DNA of 34,807 nucleotides from an uncultured Clostridia bacterium (GCA_945867255.1 CAMBHV010000001.1:1-34807), one strand, 5' to 3'; positions 7,387 through 15,050 are shown, counted from the stretch's first letter. The notes: a model not told the origin generated them from the sequence alone. Numbers and translations are program-made.

Positions 7387-8715
7387 TCATTCTGTCGTCA
7401 AAGGCGTTGATGCCGCATTTGTCTGTGCGGAAGACGGAGGCACCACTGGGTTTGAGGAAGCTGGCGGCACATAATTAGGATTTGGCTCGTCACAGCGGTC
7501 ACACGTGGGGCCATTTCCCGCAAAGCTGTGCCCTAACGGGCCTTCAGCTTGTTCCCATGTGGCACCGCACAAGGGACATTGCCACACCTGCGTAGCTCCT
7601 GTTGTACAAGTAGGCATAATTCCATCTTTATACGTATACGCCGCACCTGTATGCGGGCAAACCGTTGCCTCTGGTGTAGGCGTGGGCGTAGCAGTAGGTG
7701 TTGCCGTAGGCGTTGGAGTTGGCGTGGGTGTAGCCGTAGCCTGTGTCGAAGAAGATTCCGGCGCGGGCGTGGCTTTCGGAACGAAGAACTCTTCCGGTGT
7801 GGCAATGTGCGTGGGAATACTTGTCAACGCCGGGCGTGTATCCTCCGTTTCGTGGGCATGGGTACGAATATACTCAAACAGAACATCCATGCCTTCCCTG
7901 CTCAAATGAATGCCATCTGAACTTTCCATATATTCGGCTTTGGCATATCCGGAAGAGTCTTTCAGCACCTCTGCAGAATTCAGGAATGTGTAGCCTTCTT
8001 CCTGTGCAAGTTCCACCAGTGCCTTGTTGAAGGCGTCTATCGTTTTCATCGTGATGTTAGGATAGCTGCGCTTCTGTGCAACAGGTGGAATGGAGTTGAT
8101 GATAATATCTGCATACGGGTATGCTTCATGGATCTGTTCCAGTGCGGTACGATACCACTCAATAAAAGTTTCTGTACTTTCCGCCGTATTATTCGTGCCA
8201 TAGGTGATAATGATGCGCTGTGGCTGCATCAGTTTTACCGCCTGTACCACCGTTACCGGCGACGAATATCCGCTGAAATACATGCATTTCGTGCCAGTAA
8301 CATGGCCTATGCCCATTCCCACCGCAGAAAGATTGTTCTGCCATGTGGTTTTTCCCATTACTTCCATGCGATAGGTGTTGGAATCGCCGATGAACAAAGT
8401 ATTATCCACATATTCTTCGCCGGCATCTTCCGTTTCCGCCAATATCACACCATCATATTCGGAATCGACGATCTTGTTCGCATCTTTGTCGTAATCCTCT
8501 TCCAAGGCGTCTACCACACCGGATGTAGCGCCGGAAACGCTTTCTTGCTTCTGTTTGCCCAAAACGGAAAAAATCAAGATCGCCAGAAGCATGGCAACCA
8601 AAAGTACCGCTGTAACCAGAATGGCAATATCTACAAGGCTGCCTTTTTTCAGGCGCACCACATAAGCGGTCCATTCCTTTTTCATCAGCGCGAAAAGATG
8701 TTGCAACTGTCTCAA
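7387..8715 (-). CDS. Membrane-anchored SGNH/GDSL hydrolase with Thr-Pro linker and Cys-rich tail
   Basis: From the TTG at 8715 this is 442 residues: a basic N-terminus, one hydrophobic segment (about 28-52, a signal anchor) and an extracellular SGNH domain. Block I is LFIGDSNTYR (Ser near 112), block III is YGTNN (about 172-176) and the Asp-His pair is in SSDGIHLS (about 267 and 270). A Thr-Pro-Ala low-complexity spacer (about 325-350) leads to a tail with two CXXC pairs (CPLC, CDRC) around CGATWEQAEGPLGHSF, like the CGATE-ALGH repeats of clostridial surface proteins. The fold suggests esterase or deacetylase action on cell-envelope glycans (inference). GGGGGAAGA just before TTG 8715 supports that start; a longer frame from TTG 8772 lacks a ribosome site and would run through the probable promoter (-35 TTGTGG at 8767-8772, weak -10 TATACG at 8744-8749). 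Confidence 0.85.
   Translation of the reverse strand: MRQLQHLFALMKKEWTAYVVRLKKGSLVDIAILVTAVLLVAMLLAILIFSVLGKQKQESVSGATSGVVDALEEDYDKDANKIVDSEYDGVILAETEDAGEEYVDNTLFIGDSNTYRMEVMGKTTWQNNLSAVGMGIGHVTGTKCMYFSGYSSPVTVVQAVKLMQPQRIIITYGTNNTAESTETFIEWYRTALEQIHEAYPYADIIINSIPPVAQKRSYPNITMKTIDAFNKALVELAQEEGYTFLNSAEVLKDSSGYAKAEYMESSDGIHLSREGMDVLFEYIRTHAHETEDTRPALTSIPTHIATPEEFFVPKATPAPESSSTQATATPTPTPTPTATPTATPTPTPEATVCPHTGAAYTYKDGIMPTCTTGATQVWQCPLCGATWEQAEGPLGHSFAGNGPTCDRCDEPNPNYVPPASSNPVVPPSSAQTNAASTPLTTE
7669..7743 (-). repeat. Low-complexity repeat encoding the Thr-Pro/Ala linker
   Basis: Degenerate six-base units (GTAGGC, GTGGGC, GTTGGA and similar on the given strand) encode alternating Thr-Pro with occasional Ala in the SGNH hydrolase. 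It is a wall-spanning spacer, not a mobile element; unit number may vary between strains. Confidence 0.85.
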
Positions 8716-8861
8716 GGCTCTTCCCCCGTGGCGAAAATAGTATCGTATATATTTTACACCATTCTCCCACAAAAGGAAACTGAAAATTCACGCTTTCTGT
8801 AATTCGCCTATTTTTTCCTATGGATACTTTTGCATGTTTTACGGGCTCTTTGCATTTCTTT

Positions 8862-9407
8862 TTACGCTGTAAGAACCCTTGCACGCCGCAAAGCCGGGCG
8901 CAATGCAGCTGCCAGCAGTGTTGCCATCACAAGCGCCACCGCTGCATTCACACATGAGGCGGATAGTTTTGCCACAAGGCGCACCTGCACAGCCCCCAGA
9001 GCCTGGCCTTCAATCCAATACATTTCCACAAAGGATTTTGCCATATACAGGATGATATATGCAACACTGCCCAATAAGGTGCCCAAGATATCTTTCTTTG
9101 TGCTTACTTGCCCCCGATGCGCCACCAGCCCGGCCAAATAACCAATAAAAAACTTTGTTGCAAATGTAATCAGGCAGCCTGAAATATATGCCGGGTTCGT
9201 AAAATCAAACAACATGCTGCCAAACCCGGCTGCAAGCCCACCGGTAAGCGGGCCGAACAAAAGCCCTGCCAAAGCGCAGAACCCGTTTCCCAGGTGGAAT
9301 CGTGCGGGCCCCACCTCTATCTGCATCCAGCTGGACACAAATACCATTGCGCTCAATAAGCCTACGATTGCCAGCTTTTTTGCAGTAAATCTCTCATTTT
9401 TCTGCAT
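8862..9407 (-). CDS. ECF transporter S component, probable vitamin B6 (PdxU-like) uptake
   Basis: A 181-residue membrane protein with about six helices and the S-component layout. It includes MQIEVGPARFHLGNGFCALAG, GLLFGPLTGGLAAGFGSML, FDFTNPAY and ATKFFIGYLAGLVAH. S components bind a vitamin or metal and dock on a shared EcfAAT energising module encoded elsewhere. I start at ATG 9407, where AAGGGGGAG lies 6 bases upstream; fifteen in-frame codons further upstream lack such a site. It is divergent from a MocR-type regulator, a class that often controls vitamin B6 synthesis or uptake, so pyridoxine or pyridoxal is the favoured substrate by context. This is inferred, not shown by the S component itself. 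Confidence 0.85.
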   Translation of the reverse strand: MQKNERFTAKKLAIVGLLSAMVFVSSWMQIEVGPARFHLGNGFCALAGLLFGPLTGGLAAGFGSMLFDFTNPAYISGCLITFATKFFIGYLAGLVAHRGQVSTKKDILGTLLGSVAYIILYMAKSFVEMYWIEGQALGAVQVRLVAKLSASCVNAAVALVMATLLAAALRPALRRARVLTA

Positions 9408-9466
9408 TTGGTTCTCCCCCTTTTTCGCCTTACGCCTTGACAGCGTCATCATGAAGCGTTAAGGTA

Positions 9467-9510
9467 ATTGTACGCACAAATTGGCTTGCTATAAATACCC
9501 AATTTATAAC
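9467..9510. promoter_or_regulatory. Divergent overlapping promoters with an inverted repeat
   Basis: The inverted repeat AAATTGG (9478-9484) and CCAATTT (9499-9505) has arm centres 21 bp apart, two helical turns. Forward, a -35 TTGGCT (9481-9486) and TTATAA/TATAAC (9504-9510) face the MocR gene. Reverse, a -35 TTTATA (9490-9495) and -10 TACAAT (9467-9472), 17 bases apart, face the S-component gene. A dimer here would cover both promoters, so the regulator is the obvious binder (inference). Confidence 0.55.
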
Positions 9511-9545
9511 TTTTTTATAAGGTCAGTTTAAAAGGGAGATCACCC

Positions 9546-10979
9546 ATGGAACATGCAGTGATTCAATTGGATCCAAACCTGAAAAAGCCGTTGTATGAAC
9601 AGCTTTATTCCTATTTTTCCAACGCCATCCGAGCAGGGCACCTGAAAGCAGGGGAAAAGCTTCCTTCTAAACGGCGTCTGGCACAGGATACGGGGCTCAG
9701 TATCAGCACCATAGAAACTGCATACGCCATGCTGACCGCGGAGGGATATCTGGAAGCCAAACCCCGCAGCGGGTTTCGTGTGGCGCACCTTTCGGTTTTG
9801 TCGCATACCTGCACAGTTCTTCCCACGCATACTCCGGCTTTTTGCGTGCCGACGGCCTTTGATTTTTCCACCGGAAGCGTAGACACTGCATTGTTCCCCT
9901 TTGCCGCCTGGCGCAGGCTGCAAAGGCAAGTGCTGGCTGACAACGAAGATGTGTTACAGGCCGGATGCCCACAGGGTGATGAAACGTTACGCCGCGCCAT
10001 TGCAACGCATCTGGCAGAATTTCGTGGCGTACGGGCGGAGGCACAGCAGATTGTTGTGGGCGCAGGCAGCGAATATCTGGCCGGACTTCTGGCACAGATG
10101 TTTCCTCACGCCATATTCGCCGTGGAAGACCCCGGCTACACTCGCACGCCACGCGTGTTGAAAAATTGCGGGGCATGTGTGGCCCATGTCGCCATAGACC
10201 AGCACGGCATGCAACCCGTTAAGCTGGCTGCCAGTGGGGCGCGTCTGGCATATGTCACACCCAGCCATCAATTCCCCACCGGTGCCACCATGCCAATTGG
10301 CCGCCGCACCCAATTGTTGCAATGGGCCGGGCAGCAGGACGGACGCTTTGTGATCGAGGATGATTACGACAGTGAATTTCGCCTGGATGGGCGTCCTCTT
10401 CCGGCCCTGCAAGGGTTAGGCCCGGACAGAGTGATTTATCTTGGTACGTTTTCGCGCAGCATCGCGCCGGCCGTACGCATCGGCTACCTGGTGCTTCCAC
10501 CTGCACTTGTTCCGGAGTTCTTTACCCGGTTTGGGTTTTATTCCTGTACCGTGGGGCGAATCGAGCAACAAACACTATGTCGATTCCTGGAAACCGGGCA
10601 GTATGCGCGCCATTTGTCCCACCTTCGTAATGCCTATCGCCGAAAACGCGATGCCGTGTGTACGGCGCTGTATCAGGCGCTGGCTCCGTTTGACCCCGAT
10701 ATTAAAAACGCGCATACGGGGTTACATTTTATTTTGCGACTTCGCTGCCAATGCGCAGATAAAACGCTGGCGCAAGCCATGCAGCGTCATCATGTAAACG
10801 CGTGCCCGCTTTGTGCCTATCTCCATTCTCCTCAAGAAAGTGCCTCCAACCATGGTCCCACATTGGTGATTGGGTTTGGGGGCCTGGCTCAAGAAAATAT
10901 TCTGCCCGCAGCGCAGGCACTGGCACAAGCTGTGGCAGATGCATGCAGGCAACAAAAGACAGGTGCCGCCAGGAAATAA
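9546..10979 (+). CDS. MocR-family regulator (GntR wHTH plus aminotransferase-like domain), PdxR-like
   Basis: A 477-residue fusion. Residues about 10-80 are a GntR winged helix (PLYEQLYSYFSNAIRAGHLK, LPSKRRLAQDTGLSISTIET). Residues about 105-470 are a fold-type I aminotransferase domain (VVGAGSEYLAGLLAQ, EDPGYTR, TPSHQFPTG, VIEDDYDSEFR). MocR proteins use PLP as effector, normally held by a Lys in the motif GTFSK. Here that position is Arg304 (GTFSRSIAPAVRIGY, codon CGC at 10455-10457), so a Schiff base cannot form there, while the pyridine-binding Asp of EDDYD is kept. GGGAG lies 7 bases before the ATG. It likely regulates the divergent S component and itself. PdxR is favoured over GabR or TauR by context only. 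Confidence 0.88.
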   Translation: MEHAVIQLDPNLKKPLYEQLYSYFSNAIRAGHLKAGEKLPSKRRLAQDTGLSISTIETAYAMLTAEGYLEAKPRSGFRVAHLSVLSHTCTVLPTHTPAFCVPTAFDFSTGSVDTALFPFAAWRRLQRQVLADNEDVLQAGCPQGDETLRRAIATHLAEFRGVRAEAQQIVVGAGSEYLAGLLAQMFPHAIFAVEDPGYTRTPRVLKNCGACVAHVAIDQHGMQPVKLAASGARLAYVTPSHQFPTGATMPIGRRTQLLQWAGQQDGRFVIEDDYDSEFRLDGRPLPALQGLGPDRVIYLGTFSRSIAPAVRIGYLVLPPALVPEFFTRFGFYSCTVGRIEQQTLCRFLETGQYARHLSHLRNAYRRKRDAVCTALYQALAPFDPDIKNAHTGLHFILRLRCQCADKTLAQAMQRHHVNACPLCAYLHSPQESASNHGPTLVIGFGGLAQENILPAAQALAQAVADACRQQKTGAARK

Positions 10980-10995
10980 CGCAGCACCTGTCTTT
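10955..10995. terminator. Terminator overlapping the 3' end of the MocR gene
   Basis: Arms AAAGACAGGTGC (10955-10966) and GCACCTGTCTTT (10984-10995) are perfectly complementary. The left arm encodes residues of the MocR C-terminus, and the stop codon is in the loop. It can also act for the convergent DUF6132 gene. Confidence 0.85.
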
Positions 10996-11006
10996 ATAAG
11001 CTTTCT

Positions 11007-11228
11007 TTATCTTTCAGAATTACTTGTCTTGTGGGGCAGAAGGATATAACCCAACAAGCCGCCCATCACACTGCCATACAATGCGGAAAACACCGGGCTG
11101 GATGTGATGGGGCACATGCCAAGCGCGCACCCTTTCCACTGATAGTACCCAAGGCCGAATGCAAGGCCCGCTATCACAAATGCAGCCAGGAATAGCGTTG
11201 CTGCATATTTTTTGAAAAATTGCTTCAT
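11007..11228 (-). CDS. DUF6132 family small membrane protein
   Basis: A 73-residue protein with two predicted membrane helices (about 10-27 and 48-64) around a short loop holding GCALGMCPITSSPV. The C-X4-C-P-I-T-S motif and the following ALYGSVMGGLLG are typical of DUF6132 proteins, which often lie beside thioredoxin or rhodanese genes. No function is established. The ATG at 11228 has AAAGG 7 bases upstream; a longer frame upstream lacks this and overlaps trxA. It lies 19 bases after trxA in the same direction, so the pair is probably one redox operon and the two cysteines may be thioredoxin-accessible (inference). Confidence 0.85.
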   Translation of the reverse strand: MKQFFKKYAATLFLAAFVIAGLAFGLGYYQWKGCALGMCPITSSPVFSALYGSVMGGLLGYILLPHKTSNSER

Positions 11229-11247
11229 GCTGAACCTTTCTGCACTT

Positions 11248-11565
11248 TTAACGTGCACTTTCCAACATATGTTCCAGCTGCTGCTGAGACTGGACCCCCA
11301 CTGCCTGTGCCTGCAATTTTCCATCTTTAAACACCATCACAGTAGGAATGCTCATAATACCAAACTGGCTGGCAAGCTCCGGTTGCTCGTCCACATTCAC
11401 CTTGCCCACTTTCCAGCGCCCCTGAGCCTCATCAGCCACACGTGCCACCACAGGGCCCAGCATGCGGCAAGGCCCGCACCATGGTGCCCAGAAATCCACC
11501 AGCACAGGCTGGGCGGCATGCAATACTTCCTGTTCAAAGTTCTCTTTTGTAAATACGTGTTCCAT
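11248..11565 (-). CDS. trxA: Thioredoxin
   Basis: A 105-residue single-domain thioredoxin, the standard length. The active site FWAPWCGPCRM has Cys30 and Cys33, the buried Asp is in VLVDFW (Asp24), and the cis-proline is in MSIPTVMVFKDG. It is a cytosolic dithiol reductant. AAGGAG lies 10 bases before the ATG. It is the first gene of trxA-DUF6132 and is divergent from a Crp/Fnr-family regulator whose candidate site sits where a class II activator would bind relative to the trxA promoter. Confidence 0.96.
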   Translation of the reverse strand: MEHVFTKENFEQEVLHAAQPVLVDFWAPWCGPCRMLGPVVARVADEAQGRWKVGKVNVDEQPELASQFGIMSIPTVMVFKDGKLQAQAVGVQSQQQLEHMLESAR

Positions 11566-11633
11566 TGTTTTCGTCTCCTTGTGTCATCGCTGTGCCGCCA
11601 TATGACCTGGCGGTTTGTTTTGTTTCTGGCTTT

Positions 11634-11690
11634 AGTATACCCCGGAAAGCCGTACCGAACCGTGACGAAGTTACAAAAGCGTGATATAAT
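11634..11690. promoter_or_regulatory. Divergent trxA / Crp-Fnr promoters sharing one dyad
   Basis: Reverse: an extended -10 TATACT (11634-11639) for trxA with no acceptable -35. Forward: a -35 GTGACG (11662-11667), 17 bases, -10 TATAAT (11685-11690) for the regulator. The imperfect dyad GTGAC-GAA-GTTAC (11662-11674) is centred about 41 bases upstream of the inferred trxA start and overlaps the regulator's -35. That placement fits activation of trxA and autorepression. The odd 13-bp spacing differs from the usual 14-16 bp Crp/Fnr sites, which weakens the call. Confidence 0.5.
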
Positions 11691-11749
11691 AAACCATCAT
11701 CGTATCTTCCGGCGGCTCTCTCCCGCCCAATTAAAAAGGAGGCCACTCT

Positions 11750-12409
11750 ATGCCCTGTGCGGATGCTCATTTGTTTCCATTCTGGCAACATCTCACGCAA
11801 GCCCAACAAGATACGCTTATCCGCGAGGTACGTGAGGTTCATTATGCCGCCGGCGCCCCCGTGCGCGCAGCTGGAGACAGCTGCCTTGGTATTTTATATG
11901 TAAAAACCGGCAGTCTCCGCCTTTCTCTTCTCAGCGAAGAGGGGCGCCAGGCCTCCATTGCACGCCTTGGTGCCGGGCAGGTATGTGTGCTGAGCGCTTC
12001 CTGTGTGTTGAGCGCTGTAACTTTTGATGCCGAAATCTGCGCAGAAGAAGAAAGTGATGTGCTGGTGCTTCCCTCTCATGTATTTGGGCCATTGATGGCA
12101 CAGAATGTCCATGTGGAATGCTTTGTATACCGCACCGCCACAGAACTGTTTTCCGATGTAATCGGCGCGGTAGAAAGGCTGCTGTTTATGACGCTGGAAC
12201 AGCGTGTGGCGGCTTTTCTTCTGGACGAAGCCGCCCGGCGTGGGACCGACACGCTTGCCATCACTCAGGAAGGCATCGCACTTGGCATCGCCTCCGCCCG
12301 CGAAGCGGTTACACGCGTGCTGCGGCAGATGTCTGCACGCGGCCTGGTGGAAGTTTTCCGAGGCGGCGTAAAACTGTTGGACCGCAAAGCCCTTTACGCA
12401 CTGTGCTGA
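11750..12409 (+). CDS. Crp/Fnr family transcriptional regulator
   Basis: A 219-residue regulator. The N-terminal cyclic-nucleotide-binding-like beta-roll (about 10-125) carries GILYVKTGSLRLSLLSEEGRQ and LGAGQVCVLSASCVLSAVTF. The C-terminal wHTH (about 150-215) has LAITQEGIALGIASAREAVT and VLRQMSARGLVEV, the Fnr-type recognition helix. The LSASCVL segment with nearby Cys is common in clostridial members located beside thioredoxin genes. The four-Cys arrangement of E. coli FNR is absent, so no [4Fe-4S] claim is made; a thiol, heme or nitrosative signal is possible. AAAAAGGAGG precedes the ATG. The MATE gene begins 39 bases downstream and may be co-transcribed. Confidence 0.9.
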   Translation: MPCADAHLFPFWQHLTQAQQDTLIREVREVHYAAGAPVRAAGDSCLGILYVKTGSLRLSLLSEEGRQASIARLGAGQVCVLSASCVLSAVTFDAEICAEEESDVLVLPSHVFGPLMAQNVHVECFVYRTATELFSDVIGAVERLLFMTLEQRVAAFLLDEAARRGTDTLAITQEGIALGIASAREAVTRVLRQMSARGLVEVFRGGVKLLDRKALYALC

Positions 12410-12448
12410 TATAAACTCATCTGTAACCTTTCAAAAAGGGAGGCCCCC

Positions 12449-13795
12449 ATGACGCATATGTGTTTGACACAGGGAAATGTGGCGAAAACATTGGTACGGT
12501 TTGCCGTCCCATTTCTGCTGGCAAATGTTCTGCAGTCTCTTTATGGTGCAGTGGATCTGTTCGTGGTGGGCGCATTCTGTGGGGCGGAAAGTGTTGCCGC
12601 CGTATCCACCGGCACGCAGGTAACACAGATCGTTACAAGCCTTGTCACGGGTCTGACACTGGGCAGCACTGTGATTATCGGGCAGTACATGGGCCGACAG
12701 GAATATGAAAAAGTCTCACACGCCATCGGCACCACATTGACGGTGTTCGCAGGTGTTGCGCTGGCAATCACGGCCGGTATGCTGATTTTTCTGCGTCCAC
12801 TTTTGCGTCTTCTGCAAACTCCGCAGGCCTCATTTGAACTTACGGTACAGTATGTGACAGTGTGCATGCTGGGTAATATTTTTATTTGCGGCTATAATGC
12901 CATCAGTGCCATCCTGCGCGGTTATGGAGATTCTCGCCGGCCCATGTGGTTCGTAGGTATTGCATGTCTGATCAATATTGTGCTGGATGTGTTATTCGTT
13001 CGATTTCTTTCCCTGGATGTGGCAGGCACTGCTCTGGCCACCGTATTGTCACAGGGCATCAGCCTTGGTGCGGCTGTGTTTTACCTGAAACGTCACGATT
13101 TTCTGTTCGATTTCCGGCTGCGCAGCTTTGTGCCGAACCGACAAATAGTGCAAAAACTTGCCGTGGTAGGCATCCCCATTTCGTTTCAGGAACTGATGGT
13201 GCGCATCTCATTTCTATATTTGGCCGCTGTGATGAACCGCTGTGGCGTGTATGCAGCATCTGTGGTAGGTATTAGCAGCAAATATGATGTATTCGCTATG
13301 CTTTCGGCTACTTCCATAGCCAGTGCACTGGCAGCCATTACGGCCCAGAATGTTGGCGCCGGTAAATTGCAACGCGCACGGCACTCGCTGTGGTACGGGC
13401 TTGGGTTTGCGCTGCTCGTGTCGTCTGTCTTCTGGCTGTGGGCGCAGCTTTCTCCGCAAAGCATGATTGGTGTATTCTCCAATGATGAGCAGGTAATTGC
13501 AGCAGGTGTGCCGTTTTTCCGTACGTGTAGCTACGATTATATCCTTGTGAGCGTGGTGTTCTGCCTGAACGGATATCTGAATGGACGGCAAAAAACTTTA
13601 TGGACCATGATCAGTTGCAGTGCCGGTGCATTGTTTCTTCGCATCCCGCTGGTCTCCCTGTTCGCCGCGAATTTTTCCAACGATCTTGGCCGCTTGGGCA
13701 TGATCGCCCCCACCGTGTCTGGCATTATGGCATGCTATACACTGCTATATGTTCTGTGGGAAGGCAGGCATTGCGCCCCTGCCTCCCGCGCTTGA
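12449..13795 (+). CDS. MATE family efflux transporter
   Basis: A 448-residue protein with twelve predicted helices and the MATE twofold repeat. It includes LVRFAVPFLLANVLQSLYGAVDLFVVG, SVAAVSTGTQVTQIVTSLVTGL, GYNAISAILRGYGDSRRP and the second-half LSATSIASALAAITAQNVGAGK. MATE proteins export drugs or metabolites using Na+ or H+ gradients; substrates are not readable. AAAAAGGGAGG lies just before the ATG. It may share a transcript with the upstream Crp/Fnr gene, as no terminator separates them, and is followed by a strong terminator. Confidence 0.94.
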   Translation: MTHMCLTQGNVAKTLVRFAVPFLLANVLQSLYGAVDLFVVGAFCGAESVAAVSTGTQVTQIVTSLVTGLTLGSTVIIGQYMGRQEYEKVSHAIGTTLTVFAGVALAITAGMLIFLRPLLRLLQTPQASFELTVQYVTVCMLGNIFICGYNAISAILRGYGDSRRPMWFVGIACLINIVLDVLFVRFLSLDVAGTALATVLSQGISLGAAVFYLKRHDFLFDFRLRSFVPNRQIVQKLAVVGIPISFQELMVRISFLYLAAVMNRCGVYAASVVGISSKYDVFAMLSATSIASALAAITAQNVGAGKLQRARHSLWYGLGFALLVSSVFWLWAQLSPQSMIGVFSNDEQVIAAGVPFFRTCSYDYILVSVVFCLNGYLNGRQKTLWTMISCSAGALFLRIPLVSLFAANFSNDLGRLGMIAPTVSGIMACYTLLYVLWEGRHCAPASRA

Positions 13796-13816
13796 AAGCC
13801 TTTTTGGCGCACCATA

Positions 13817-13860
13817 CAGGCAGCCGATGCACCTGCGTGCAACGGCTGCCTGTTTTGTTT
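13817..13860 (+). terminator. Terminator of the MATE gene
   Basis: Arms CAGGCAGCCG (13817-13826) and CGGCTGCCTG (13843-13852), with an inner GCAC/GTGC pair, are followed by TTTTGTTT. A smaller hairpin, GGCAGG/CCTGCC (13763-13783), overlaps the last MATE codons. Confidence 0.9.
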
Positions 13861-14378
13861 CTTGGCTTACAAACGGGTTTCCTGCGCGAATTTCAGCCAT
13901 ATCAGGCAAACAAGGCCCATGCACGCCTTGTCAATCGCCAGCCCGTGGCACCCGTATTCCATCACCGAACTACACGTAATTTGTAAAAGTATGCTGCACG
14001 CAGCCCTGCTTTGCCCTGTAAAAAGCCGTTCAAGATGCATCTGATATTAAAGGAACAGATGATAACGTTGAAGGCCACGGTAGCCTGCCCTCGCTGAAGT
14101 TCCTATCTCTCGCACACATGTTTCTGAAACATTTCTTTCGCACTGGACGTGCCCGCAAGAATTTGGATGGCGTACCTGCCGCAAGGTTGCCCCCGGAATC
14201 TTTTTTCAAAATGATTGCAAATGTTGATGCACTTTGCGTTACTATGTGCTATAGGAAGGCATTTTATGAGTGTTCGTGATTTTGTCACACACGCTGCGTA
14301 CACAATATGGTACAATACGCATACTGATATTATATCAAACTGACGGTTATCATTTCCGGCCGCCTGTCTGGAGGAGTT
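13861..14378. other. Gene-poor stretch of about 520 bp before ccdA
   Basis: No frame here looks like a real gene; the open frames lack ribosome sites and family features. It holds a perfect 15-bp dyad, ATGTTTC-T-GAAACAT (14118-14132), resembling a protein-binding site, and a possible structured element closed by AGGAAC (14051-14056) and GTTCCT (14099-14104). Neither matches a riboswitch or small-RNA family I recognise. Candidate -10 hexamers TACAAT (near 14311) and TATTAT (near 14328) precede ccdA without convincing -35 partners. It could be a decayed gene or an unrecognised non-coding RNA. Confidence 0.4.
14266..14343 (+). CDS. Possible 25-residue small ORF upstream of ccdA
   Basis: GGAAGG lies 6 bases before an ATG that opens 25 codons (MSVRDFVTHAAYTIWYN...) ending in TGA, 35 bases before ccdA. 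The ribosome site is good, but there is no recognisable family, no clear hydrophobic segment and no evidence of conservation. It might be a leader peptide for ccdA or chance. Confidence 0.2.
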   Translation: MSVRDFVTHAAYTIWYNTHTDIISN

Positions 14379-15050
14379 ATGAGTTATTTTGTCACATTCT
14401 TGGAAGGTGTTATCACATTCATCTCTCCGTGCCTTCTTCCGATGCTTCCGGTTTATCTTTCGTACTTTGCCGCAGGTGAGCAGGGGCAGACGGGCAGCCG
14501 CACTGCAGTGAAAAACGCCCTGGGCTTCGTACTTGGGTTCACCATCACATTTCTTGCGCTGGGCACTCTTGCCGGTAGTTTGGGTATGCTGCTGAACCGT
14601 TGGCAGTTTGCTGTCAACCTTGTGTGTGGTACTGTGGTCGTAGTATTTGGGCTGAATTTTCTCGGTGTTTTGCGCCTGCATTTGTTTTCCGGCAGTGTAA
14701 AATGGAACATGAAGGAAAAGCAGCTTGGCTTCTTTTCCAGCGTATTATTTGGCCTTGTATTCAGTGTGGGCTGGACACCGTGCGTAGGGGCATTTCTTGG
14801 TTCAGCGTTGATGCTGGCCTCGCAACAGGGCTCGGCAGTGCAGGGCACATTGCTTTTGCTGGCCTATTCCATGGGCTTGGGGCTGCCATTTTTTCTGTGC
14901 GCGTTGCTGATTCAAAAACTGAAAGGGGCACTGAACTGGGTAAAGGCACACTATACGGCCATCAACACCGTGTGCGGCGCATTTCTTGTTGTGGTGGGCG
15001 TGTTGATGATGACCGGTCTGATGGGAAAATTTTTATCCGTTCTGGCTTAA
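14379..15050 (+). CDS. ccdA: CcdA-type thiol-disulfide transmembrane reductase
   Basis: A 223-residue, six-helix protein of the DsbD/CcdA family that passes electrons from cytosolic thioredoxin across the membrane. The two redox cysteines are in FISPCLLPMLPVYLSYF (Cys18) and VGWTPCVGAFLGSAL (Cys135), at the usual family positions. GGAGGAG is just upstream of the ATG. It is followed after 18 bases by a TlpA-like protein, its expected extracytoplasmic partner, so together they form a complete thiol-reduction branch. Cytochrome c maturation genes are not seen nearby, so the general name is safer than a cytochrome role. Cytosolic thioredoxin is encoded about 3 kb away. Confidence 0.93.
   Translation: MSYFVTFLEGVITFISPCLLPMLPVYLSYFAAGEQGQTGSRTAVKNALGFVLGFTITFLALGTLAGSLGMLLNRWQFAVNLVCGTVVVVFGLNFLGVLRLHLFSGSVKWNMKEKQLGFFSSVLFGLVFSVGWTPCVGAFLGSALMLASQQGSAVQGTLLLLAYSMGLGLPFFLCALLIQKLKGALNWVKAHYTAINTVCGAFLVVVGVLMMTGLMGKFLSVLA

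Noticed and set aside
7669..7743. Short tandem repeats as a CRISPR or mobile repeat
   Set aside because: The units are codons of a Thr-Pro linker inside a coding region, without spacers.
8716..8772. Longer N-terminus for the SGNH hydrolase from TTG 8772
   Set aside because: No ribosome site precedes it; the extra codons overlap promoter-like hexamers, and TTG 8715 has GGGGGAAGA directly upstream.
14103..14681. A 192-codon reverse frame over the gene-poor region and the start of ccdA
   Set aside because: It overlaps ccdA antisense, lacks a ribosome site and has no family resemblance.
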